The notes under the pieces were generated by a model, which saw only the letters and a list, made by a program, of their open reading frames with translations, was not told the DNA's origin and made no database searches. The translations under genes were made by a program, and so were the position numbers. Shown piece after piece: positions 1 to 5,838 of a DNA stretch of 6,119 nucleotides (position 1 is the stretch's first letter; the number at the start of each line of letters is the position of its first letter). The stretch covers positions 1 through 6,119 of the forward strand of contig MHUY01000028.1 of assembly GCA_001825115.1 (NCBI GenBank). The letters run 5' to 3'. The stretch comes from Candidatus Yonathbacteria bacterium RIFOXYC2_FULL_47_9. GTDB taxonomy: Bacteria > Patescibacteriota > Minisyncoccia > Phycocordibacterales > UBA1550.

Positions 1-2
1 CG

Positions 3-722
3 CGCACCATGTACGGGCACCCACGCGCAGAAGTAGAAAAAAATATTGCGGAATGGTTTGCCTCAGGAAACGAAGAGGGAATAGGGGGTGCGGCTCAAGA
101 AAAACGACCACCTGTTCAGGCCGTCAAAACCGAGACACAAGGGAGTACTTTTGGTACACGCCCTCGCCTGCCTGCGCAGGCAGGTGATCCACAGCAAGCT
201 TCTGTGGTGCCCCCGGTGAGAGCTCCTGAGCCGCAACAGAAAGAAGTGGTGCGCCAACCTGAACCTCGTCGCATGCCTCCTGCCCGCGCAAGTGAAGAGG
301 TATCCCTTAAGGTTGAGAAACCTTTTGCAAAAGCATTTCAAGCGCTTGAAAAGTCAACCACATCCGAAAAACTCCCTTTGGCAGCACTTACACAAACAAA
401 ACCAGAACGTGGAGTTACTCCACCCCTCAAGGGTAAAGGTCCCAGCGAAAGTAATTTAAATACACTCAAGTCAGCACTCGCAGGTGTTCTCAAAGAACAC
501 GAAGAGAAAAAGGAGGCACCGCGCCCTGAGCAGGCAGACCCAGAGCCCGTGCCGCAACCTCGCCAAAATTTTCCTGAGAAAAACCTAAGCGAGCAAGCAA
601 AAGTACTTGAGCCGATACAGGAGCCGACCCCCACACCAAAACCGCCAGAACCAGAGTTCCCTAAAGGACCACGAGAGGTCCCTGAGGATGTTTTGTCTGC
701 AATCCTCCGTGGCGAAGACTAG
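3..722 (+). CDS. C-terminal part of a proline-rich-tailed protein, possibly a T4SS/DUF87-type ATPase (5' partial)
   Basis: The reading frame is open to the left edge, and the first ATG (position 9) has only 8 bases before it, so I treat it as the end of a larger gene. Counting from that ATG there are 237 residues. Residues 1-17 look folded (YGHPRAEVEKNIAEW). From recollection, an R-x-x-Y-x-x-PR-x-EVE-x-x-I-x-x-W ending is typical of Patescibacterial DUF87/HerA-like type IV secretion ATPases, which would pump DNA or protein at the inner membrane; that identity is inference. Residues about 25-220 are low complexity, rich in P, E, Q and K, and surely disordered. They are broken by a likely amphipathic helix at 146-168 and end in a short motif, VPEDVLSAILRGED. 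An 18-bp palindrome inserts RLPAQAG at 53-59. The stop TAG lies one base before the next start, suggesting co-transcription. Alternatively it is a stand-alone disordered protein starting at position 9. Confidence 0.6.
   Translation, partial: RTMYGHPRAEVEKNIAEWFASGNEEGIGGAAQEKRPPVQAVKTETQGSTFGTRPRLPAQAGDPQQASVVPPVRAPEPQQKEVVRQPEPRRMPPARASEEVSLKVEKPFAKAFQALEKSTTSEKLPLAALTQTKPERGVTPPLKGKGPSESNLNTLKSALAGVLKEHEEKKEAPRPEQADPEPVPQPRQNFPEKNLSEQAKVLEPIQEPTPTPKPPEPEFPKGPREVPEDVLSAILRGED
167..184. repeat. 18-bp perfect palindrome, CPR-type dispersed repeat candidate
   Basis: CCTGCCTGCGCAGGCAGG equals its own reverse complement. After one mismatch (166/185) pairing resumes for two more bases (165/186, 164/187). 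It sits in frame inside the disordered tail of the first gene and encodes most of RLPAQAG. Short G/C-rich palindromes of this family, which read as peptides such as LPAGRQAG inside proteins, are something I recall as recurrent in Patescibacteria genomes. Copy number in this genome cannot be judged from one window. Confidence 0.75.
336..351. repeat. 16-bp perfect palindrome inside the first gene
   Basis: TTTCAAGCGCTTGAAA is a perfect self-complementary sequence with no loop, coding for part of FQALEK. It differs in sequence from the palindrome at 167-184. No function can be assigned. It may be chance, but it is one of three perfect palindromes of 16 bp or more in this window. Confidence 0.6.
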
Positions 723-723
723 T

Positions 724-2088
724 ATGCGAACATTTGCGCTCGTTGCAATAATATTTTTTGCGCAGGTTGCCTCCGCGCAGGTTTTTATATCAGAAATTAA
801 ATACACAGGGAATGAATGGATTGAAATCACCGCCAACGGTGATTCGACAGACCTGTCTCTTTGGAAATTTTTTGAAGGCAATACAAACCATAAACTAAAA
901 CCTATACAAGGTGGTACAACCATTGCTTCGGGCGGTTACGCGGTCATTGCAAATGACACTACTGCGTTCTTGAAAGAATACAGCGGGTTTTCTGGGATAC
1001 TTTTCGATAGTTCTTTTTCACTCCTTGATACAGGAGAATCAATAAGTATTAAATCATCTGATATTAATATTGTTGACACGATTTCTTATACAGGAACAAA
1101 AGGGAGTAAAAATTCTGTTCAAAAAATCAATGGCGCTTGGAGTGAATCCATCCCAACACCAGGAGCCGCAAATGGGGAAGTGGTAAATACTTCTGCCAAA
1201 GAATCAAGTACGGTTTTGCCTCCAATTCAGACTTCAAATATTTCCTCGTACCCGGTTGAACCGCAGATTTTTACAAAAATAACGGCACAAACACAAACGG
1301 TTTCAGTGGGCGCAGCGACCACTTTTACAGCGCGCGCGTGGGGTCTCAAAAAAGAGCCGATTGAGAATGCGCGCATGGTGTGGGCATTTGGAGACGGTGC
1401 ATCCGGCGAGGGTACCTCGGTAGCACACACCTATTATTATCCCGGTGAATACACCGTAATCCTCGACGCATCATCGGGATACTATGCGGCATCCGATCGC
1501 GTGCGGATTATTGCCGCTCTACCACTCGTCACCCTCCGCACTGGCGGTGATGAAGTGCGCTCGTTTGTTGTTATCGAAAACCGCGGCAATGATGAACTTA
1601 ATCTTTCAGAATGGCAAGTTCATGCACAAGGTAAAACATTTATCATTCCTAAAAACACCCTCGTCGGTGCACACAAAACACTCACGCTTGCCTCTGAAAT
1701 AACGGGACTCGCAACCCCAGCAGAAAGCATTGCCTCACTGCATTTTCCTAATGGTATGGTCGTGCCAGTTCAAGATACCCTTGTTCATGAAAACATAGTT
1801 CCAGCGCAGACACAGGGTAGTGAGAAATCTGTAGTAGTAAAAGAGAAAAAACAAGTACCTATAAAACAAATTCCTCCCCAAACAGCAAGTATTGCCACTG
1901 CGTTTAGCGAAATTCCTACCTCAAAAGAATCCTCTTTATGGATGTGGTACGTCGGCGTAGCTTTCCTCGCCGCATTTGCACTGCTGGGCCTTCGTTTGAT
2001 GCGCACACCCACAGCATCAGACGCAATAACGGCCGACGACTTCGAGATTATCGACGAAGATGAAAACGAAAAGGACGATTTGTTTTGA
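724..2088 (+). CDS. Secreted, membrane-anchored lamin-tail (LTD)/PKD domain surface protein
   Basis: The product has 454 residues. Residues 1-19 form a signal peptide (basic R2, hydrophobic core, ASA before Q19). Residues about 20-151 match a lamin-tail domain: FISEIKYTGNEWIEI, DLSLW, a GGYAVI strand, a GESISI turn and the closing TPGAANG. Residues about 185-265 are a PKD domain with WAFGDG (220-225) and HTYYYPGEYTV (235-245). Residues about 267-345 resemble a second, shorter lamin-tail fold (ENRGNDELNLSEWQV). A linker leads to a transmembrane helix at about 405-424 and an acidic tail (DDFEIIDEDENEKDD). The domains would face outside with the tail in the cytoplasm. LTD and PKD modules are usually adhesive or binding folds, and no catalytic motif is visible. 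I chose ATG 724 because it gives a compact signal peptide one base after the upstream stop. ATG 688, which overlaps the upstream gene, has a GAGAGG-like site and would add 12 residues. Confidence 0.88.
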   Translation: MRTFALVAIIFFAQVASAQVFISEIKYTGNEWIEITANGDSTDLSLWKFFEGNTNHKLKPIQGGTTIASGGYAVIANDTTAFLKEYSGFSGILFDSSFSLLDTGESISIKSSDINIVDTISYTGTKGSKNSVQKINGAWSESIPTPGAANGEVVNTSAKESSTVLPPIQTSNISSYPVEPQIFTKITAQTQTVSVGAATTFTARAWGLKKEPIENARMVWAFGDGASGEGTSVAHTYYYPGEYTVILDASSGYYAASDRVRIIAALPLVTLRTGGDEVRSFVVIENRGNDELNLSEWQVHAQGKTFIIPKNTLVGAHKTLTLASEITGLATPAESIASLHFPNGMVVPVQDTLVHENIVPAQTQGSEKSVVVKEKKQVPIKQIPPQTASIATAFSEIPTSKESSLWMWYVGVAFLAAFALLGLRLMRTPTASDAITADDFEIIDEDENEKDDLF

Positions 2089-2108
2089 GTGCCCCACGGT
2101 GGTATGAT
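2080..2108 (+). promoter_or_regulatory. Sigma70-like promoter with extended -10, overlapping the end of the upstream gene
   Basis: TTGTTT (2080-2085) and TATGAT (2103-2108) are separated by exactly 17 bases, with a TG one base upstream of the -10 (2100-2101). Transcription would begin about 6-8 bases after the -10, at about 2115-2116, which is the A of the chosen ATG of the epimerase fusion. The -35 lies over the last codons and stop of the LTD/PKD gene. The mRNA would be leaderless or nearly so. Confidence 0.6.
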
Positions 2109-2115
2109 GAAACCC

Positions 2116-3570
2116 ATGACAAAGATAAGTAGGAAAATAATTCTCGTAACCGGCGGTGCCGGATTCATTGGCTCAAATCTCATCAAGAAACTTGTACAAG
2201 ACACAAGTAACAGGGTCGTTTCACTCGATAATTACTTTGCTGGTACTCGAGAAAATCATGTTGCGGGCGCTGAATATATTGAAGGGCACACAAAAGATAT
2301 CGAAAAACTTATCGATTTTAGACCTGACCTCATTTATCATCTCGGAGAATATTCGCGAGTGGAAAAAAGCTTCGAAGACGTAGAGCAGGTTTGGGACCTC
2401 AATCAAACAGGCACTTTTGCGGTACTCGAGTTTGCTCGTCGTTGTGGTGCAAAACTTGTGTATGCGGGATCATCAACTAAATTTAGTGATGGTGGTCTTG
2501 GTCGCGACCAAAGTCCGTACGCATGGAGCAAGGCAAGTATGACGGAGCTGGTGAAAAATTACAGTGATTGGTTTGGGCTTAATTATGCAATCACCTACTT
2601 TTATAATGTATATGGTGTCAACGAGCGTTCGGGTTCTATGGGTACCGTAGTCGCGATTTTTAAGGAACAGTACCAGCGCGGCCTCCCTCTCGGTGTTGTT
2701 TCTCCGGGAACCCAGGAGCGTGTTTTTACACATATTGATGACATTGTCGATGGAATTTTTTTGGTGGGAGAGAAGGGTCAGGGCGATGGTTTTGGTATCG
2801 GCAGCGAGGACAAATACTCCATTCTTGACTTAGCTAACCTTTTTAAGAAGGAAGTCCTTATGCTTCCTGAGAGACAGGGGAATCGCGTGCAGGCTGTTGT
2901 TGATACTGAAAAAACCAGAGCCCTTGGATGGGCGCCACAGCGTTCACTTAAAGAAAATATCTCTCAGTTTAGACTTAATGTAAAACCTGAGCCAGCTCCT
3001 GAGAAACGGGTACTTGTTTTTACTACGACATTTCATCCAGTTTCTGGTCCAGCAGAAGAAGCGCTCTGTGAGCTTATGGCGAAGATGCCTGATGTTCATT
3101 TTGATATTATTACCGCAACACATACTAAGGAAGCGCTAGATGTTCCTTGTGTTACACCAAACGGCACTGTTTACCGTGTTGGGTTTGGGGGTAAGTTTGA
3201 TAAATTTCTCTTGCCATTTTTTGGAGTATATAAGGCGGTTCAGCTTGCGAATAAGCACAAGTATCTTTTTTCTTGGTCTATCATGGCAAGCTACGGGACA
3301 CTCCCCGCGCTCTTTTTGAGAAGAGGAAAACTTGTGCCACTGCTCGTTACTCTTGCTGATCAGAGTCTTTCTTGGTATGAAATTCTCTTTTTACGCTTAG
3401 TGCTTTCTCAGGCCGACCAAGTCCATACTACTACGTGGGAGCAGAACCAGAAGCTCATACCACTTGAAGCACGTATGCGTGCTCGTAAATCTCTTGGGGC
3501 AGGGGATTCTTTTGCAAATCAAATGCGCTTTGCCTATACTACTATTTTAAGAAATTTAAACAGAAGATAA
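2116..3570 (+). CDS. SDR nucleotide-sugar epimerase/dehydratase fused to the N-terminal half of a GT4 glycosyltransferase
   Basis: The product has 484 residues. Residues 1 to about 290 are an extended short-chain dehydrogenase: NAD-binding TGGAGFIG (12-19), D38 after the second strand, HLGEYSRVEKSF (75-86), SST (119-121) and catalytic Y135-xxx-K139 in SPYAWSKA. It probably epimerises or dehydrates a nucleotide sugar; the substrate is not predictable. Residues about 297-450 are a second module homologous to the N-terminal domain of the glycosyltransferase at 4629-5837: RVLVF, SGPAE, YRVGF, KFLLPFFG, MASYG, VPLLVTL, QADQVHTTT. The donor-binding half with its E-x7-E motif is absent, and the protein ends in a basic tail. 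ATG 2116 is chosen because it leaves eight residues before the Rossmann strand and matches the promoter start. Other in-frame starts are GTG 2089 (abutting the upstream TGA) and ATGs 2104 and 2107. SDR family certain; function of the C-terminal half unknown. Confidence 0.88.
   Translation: MTKISRKIILVTGGAGFIGSNLIKKLVQDTSNRVVSLDNYFAGTRENHVAGAEYIEGHTKDIEKLIDFRPDLIYHLGEYSRVEKSFEDVEQVWDLNQTGTFAVLEFARRCGAKLVYAGSSTKFSDGGLGRDQSPYAWSKASMTELVKNYSDWFGLNYAITYFYNVYGVNERSGSMGTVVAIFKEQYQRGLPLGVVSPGTQERVFTHIDDIVDGIFLVGEKGQGDGFGIGSEDKYSILDLANLFKKEVLMLPERQGNRVQAVVDTEKTRALGWAPQRSLKENISQFRLNVKPEPAPEKRVLVFTTTFHPVSGPAEEALCELMAKMPDVHFDIITATHTKEALDVPCVTPNGTVYRVGFGGKFDKFLLPFFGVYKAVQLANKHKYLFSWSIMASYGTLPALFLRRGKLVPLLVTLADQSLSWYEILFLRLVLSQADQVHTTTWEQNQKLIPLEARMRARKSLGAGDSFANQMRFAYTTILRNLNRR
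2498..2511. repeat. 14-bp perfect palindrome inside the epimerase gene
   Basis: TTGGTCGCGACCAA is perfectly self-complementary, and with one bulge the outer bases pair further (CTTGG/CCAAAG). It lies in the SDR coding region just before the YxxxK codons. Another palindrome, ACTAAATTTAGT (2476-2487), sits 10 bases upstream. One palindrome of this length is not surprising in 6 kb; it is listed because of the longer ones elsewhere in the window. Confidence 0.4.
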
Positions 3571-3628
3571 GCACCTTTTTGTGCCGATGTGTTCGACCTG
3601 AAGGCCGAATATGCCTGCAAAGTAGAGC

Positions 3629-3657
3629 TTGACAAAAGAGGCGGTTTGTGCTATCCT
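3629..3657 (+). promoter_or_regulatory. Strong sigma70-type promoter for the 260-residue membrane protein
   Basis: A perfect -35 TTGACA (3629-3634) and a -10 TATCCT (3652-3657) are spaced by exactly 17 bases, and TG at 3649-3650 makes an extended -10. The start would be near 3664-3665, leaving a leader of about 44 nt. The upstream part of this 138-base intergenic region (3571-3628) holds only weak inverted repeats and no convincing terminator for the gene before it. Confidence 0.78.
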
Positions 3658-3697
3658 TTCCACTAGAAGTCATTTGTTAATTATCTAACCAAACAAC

Positions 3698-3703
3698 AGG
3701 AGA
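3698..3703 (+). promoter_or_regulatory. Shine-Dalgarno site AGGAGA
   Basis: AGGAGA lies 5 bases before the ATG at 3709 and fixes that start. It is the only textbook ribosome-binding site in the window; the glycan genes and the LTD/PKD gene lack a comparable one at their chosen starts. Confidence 0.8.
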
Positions 3704-3708
3704 TACAC

Positions 3709-4491
3709 ATGTACGTGACATGGATGCTTGTCGCAGCACTCGGATTCTTTGCATTGCGAATGGTTTATCAAAGATTCCCCAAAGAGCTAACCCAGAAAGA
3801 AATCGAAACAAAGATGGGGGCATTTTTTGAAAAACGTTTGCCTCTTGGGTTCCCTATCACGAGGGAGGAAATCATACAAAATGTCTTTGGTGGCTGGGAC
3901 GTACCGATGATGGTCAAAGATGACGGCCATTTGGTGTATGTGAGAACAGAGGTCTTTCATAACGGTTGGTCTGCCCTCGTTTTTACCGATGGCAAACTGG
4001 ATCGTGGTTTAACACCTTCAGAAATTGAAGAAAAATGTGATGCGTTCAGGGCGCGCAAGCTCCTTGAAACACCCCTCATTAAAACAAAACTTCTTGAGCA
4101 GGTGTTCAATGGGGTCAGCGTTGATGAAGCGGGGGACCTTTCCTGGTGGCCAGATCTTGACCACAGCTATGTCCTTGCTACGGCAACTCTTAGCGATGGA
4201 AAACATGTTGTTGTTGGGTATGAGGATGGTGTTTTCCTCCTCCTTTCCTCGACGAAAGGGAACTATCAAATGGTTCTCGACAACTTGTCACGGCGACCGA
4301 TGCTTGAGCTTGATGATGATCATATCAACATTCACTTTGCAAAAGATCGTCAAATCCTCGCCTGGCACAACTCGACTGACCGTCAGGAATTAAGGCGTGG
4401 CTGGGATGTTGGCGGGTTTGGATGGAGTGGTACCCTTGCGTGCCAGAAGTTTGCTGAACACGGCATGTCGTGTAGTGCTGACGGGGAATAA
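3709..4491 (+). CDS. Unrecognised 260-residue membrane-anchored protein with an internal duplication
   Basis: I do not recognise a family. Residues 2-19 are one hydrophobic helix followed by basic residues (R17, Q-R22, K25). By the positive-inside rule the N-terminus would face out and the remaining 240 residues would be cytoplasmic; a signal anchor with the opposite orientation cannot be excluded. Two repeats of about 75 residues follow. Unit A (27-98) starts LTQKEIETKMGAF and unit B (101-178) starts LTPSEIEEKCDAF; each has a VF-x-G motif 31-33 residues later (59-62, 132-135) and a DG turn near its end (94-95, 173-174). Both look alpha then beta. The rest (180-260) has a D/H-rich stretch (LDDDHINIHF) and a W/G-rich end (RRGWDVGGFGWSG). 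Cysteines are at 110, 245 and 255. It forms its own transcription unit with promoter, Shine-Dalgarno and terminator between sugar genes. No enzyme motif is visible. Confidence 0.85.
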   Translation: MYVTWMLVAALGFFALRMVYQRFPKELTQKEIETKMGAFFEKRLPLGFPITREEIIQNVFGGWDVPMMVKDDGHLVYVRTEVFHNGWSALVFTDGKLDRGLTPSEIEEKCDAFRARKLLETPLIKTKLLEQVFNGVSVDEAGDLSWWPDLDHSYVLATATLSDGKHVVVGYEDGVFLLLSSTKGNYQMVLDNLSRRPMLELDDDHINIHFAKDRQILAWHNSTDRQELRRGWDVGGFGWSGTLACQKFAEHGMSCSADGE

Positions 4492-4500
4492 CCCGTCAGC
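4477..4500 (+). other. Hairpin with the stop codon in its loop, directly before the terminator
   Basis: GCTGACGGG (4477-4485) pairs perfectly with CCCGTCAGC (4492-4500) across the six-base loop GAATAA. The TAA stop of the 260-residue protein (4489-4491) is in that loop. No U-tract follows directly. The next base (4501) is the first base of the terminator stem, so the two helices could stack. Confidence 0.65.
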
Positions 4501-4540
4501 AAAAACCTCGCATTGAGAAATGCGAGGTTTTTTATTTTTT
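4501..4540 (+). terminator. Strong intrinsic terminator
   Basis: AAAAACCTCGCATT (4501-4514) pairs over 14 bases with AATGCGAGGTTTTT (4519-4532) around a GAGA (GNRA) tetraloop, followed by a T-rich run to 4540. It ends the transcript of the 260-residue protein and isolates the downstream glycosyltransferase operon from it. The leading A-run gives it some capacity on the other strand, though no minus-strand gene is seen. Confidence 0.92.
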
Positions 4541-4611
4541 AAATACAATTCAATTTTTGAGATCACGAATAAATGACAGTAAAGGGCGTGCCAGAATATG
4601 GTGCATCTTTG

Positions 4612-4620
4612 TGTTATAAT
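4612..4620 (+). promoter_or_regulatory. Extended -10 promoter giving a near-leaderless glycosyltransferase mRNA
   Basis: TGTTATAAT combines a consensus TATAAT (4615-4620) with an upstream TG (4612-4613). No good -35 is found at 16-18 bases; CAGAAT at 4592-4597 is the best at 17. The expected start, about 4626-4628, is 1-3 bases before the ATG at 4629. No Shine-Dalgarno fits between them. The rest of 4541-4611 is AT-rich with nothing else I can support. Confidence 0.62.
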
Positions 4621-4628
4621 CGTCTTTA

Positions 4629-5837
4629 ATGAAAAGAATACTCATATTTTCTCTTGCATATTACCCTAACACTGTGGGTGGGGCGGAGGTGGCCCTCAAG
4701 GAGATTACGGACCGCATCGCGCCCGAGGAGATTTCATTTGATATGGTGACCTTGCGGTTTGACTCGACACTGCCAAAGTTTGAGCGTATTGGTAATGTGA
4801 ATATTTATCGTATTGGCTTTGCGGCGAAGCACCCTCAGATCGGTGACCTCTCTCGCTTTCCGCTTTCATTCAATAAATACCTATTCCCATTCATTGGTTT
4901 TTTGAAAGCCCGGTCGCTTCATCGCAAAAATCCTTATGATGGCATCTGGGCGATGATGGCGAACTATGCGGGCTTTGCCGCACTCTTTTTCAAGATGCGT
5001 TTTCCGAAAGTGCCCTACCTACTCACTCTTCAAGAGGGTGATCCGATCGAATACATCAAAGAGCGTGTGCAGTCAGTATATGCACTCTTTGAAAAAATCT
5101 TTATGCGTGCTGATCTTATACAAACCATCTCCCATTACCTTGCAGGTTTTGCCCGCGACATGAGGTACACGGGTCCTCTCGAGGTGATTCCCAACGCGGT
5201 GAATGTCGCGCATTTTTCACAAACATATTCAACCGAAGAATTGTTCGCATTGAAACAAAAGCTTGGCAAGGCAACTGATGATGTGTTTGTCATTACCACG
5301 TCACGGTTAGTAAAAAAGAATGCCGTCGACGAAGTAATTCGCGCATTGCCACTTTTGGATAGGCGCGTGAAGTTCGTTGTCCTTGGTATTGGTCCCGACG
5401 AGGCGACGCTTCGTGCACTCGCCGATGAACTCAAAGTTTCTGATCGCGTGAAGTTTATGCGACAAGTAAGCCACGATGAAATGCCTAAGTATCTTGCGGT
5501 GTCGGAAATATTTATTCGTCCATCCCGTTCGGAGGGTCTCGGCAACTCGTTCCTCGAGGCGATGGCAGCAGGACTACCTGTTATTGCGACCTCGGTCGGT
5601 GGTATTCCAGATTTCCTTTTTGATCCCGAGAAAAATCCCGACCGTGAACCGACAGGACTTTTTTGTAAGGTTGATGACCCCGAAAGTATTGCCACTCAAG
5701 TAAAACGCCTCCTTGATGACTCGGCACTTCGCGCACGCCTCGTGGCGAATGGCAAAAAACTCGTTACTGAAAACTACGACTGGAACCTCATCGCCACGCA
5801 GATGCGCGAGCGCGTGTTTGCCCAGCTTTTGAAATAA
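4629..5837 (+). CDS. GT4-family glycosyltransferase (GT-B fold)
   Basis: The product, 402 residues, is normal length for a complete GT4 enzyme transferring a sugar from an activated donor to a glycan or lipid-linked acceptor at the cytoplasmic membrane face. The N-terminal Rossmann domain (1 to about 175) has RILIFS, the GGAE loop (17-20), an amphipathic patch around KYLFPFIGFLKA (83-94) that could touch membrane, VPYLLTLQEGD and RADLIQTIS. The linker VIPNAVN (186-192) leads to the donor-binding domain with SRLVKKN (225-231), VLGIGPDE (251-258) and the E-x7-E motif, E302 and E310, in SRSEGLGNSFLEAMAAGLPV. All hallmark motifs are present, so it should be active. Donor and acceptor are unknown. 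The start at 4629 puts the first strand at residue 3, as usual. The stop is one base before the next gene's ATG. Confidence 0.95.
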   Translation: MKRILIFSLAYYPNTVGGAEVALKEITDRIAPEEISFDMVTLRFDSTLPKFERIGNVNIYRIGFAAKHPQIGDLSRFPLSFNKYLFPFIGFLKARSLHRKNPYDGIWAMMANYAGFAALFFKMRFPKVPYLLTLQEGDPIEYIKERVQSVYALFEKIFMRADLIQTISHYLAGFARDMRYTGPLEVIPNAVNVAHFSQTYSTEELFALKQKLGKATDDVFVITTSRLVKKNAVDEVIRALPLLDRRVKFVVLGIGPDEATLRALADELKVSDRVKFMRQVSHDEMPKYLAVSEIFIRPSRSEGLGNSFLEAMAAGLPVIATSVGGIPDFLFDPEKNPDREPTGLFCKVDDPESIATQVKRLLDDSALRARLVANGKKLVTENYDWNLIATQMRERVFAQLLK

Positions 5838-5838
5838 C

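Noticed and set aside
607..723. Upstream extension of the LTD/PKD gene from a TTG at 607, adding 39 residues
   Set aside because: It would bury the signal peptide behind a charged arginine-rich stretch and overlap the preceding gene by more than 100 bases; ATG 724 gives a standard signal peptide. ATG 688 remains a minor alternative.
760..783. Direct repeat GCGCAGGTT (760-768 and 775-783)
   Set aside because: It encodes the repeated AQV around the signal-peptide cleavage site; two 9-bp copies in a small-residue coding stretch are not evidence of an element.
585..923. 112-codon minus-strand open frame over the junction of the first two genes
   Set aside because: It is antisense to a clear signal peptide and lamin-tail domain, with no ribosome site or domain of its own.
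2089..2115. GTG at 2089 immediately after the TGA as start of the epimerase fusion
   Set aside because: It adds nine residues not expected before the Rossmann strand and starts upstream of the predicted transcription start; coupling through TGA-GTG is possible but less supported.
3571..3609. GCAC-cttttt-GTGC and TTCG...CGAA inverted repeats after the epimerase fusion, as a terminator
   Set aside because: The stems are only 4 bp or contain mismatches, and no U-tract follows; too weak to call.
5135..5695. 186-codon open frame on the minus strand within the complete glycosyltransferase
   Set aside because: It lies entirely opposite the conserved donor-binding domain and has the Ser/Arg/Thr bias of an antisense shadow.
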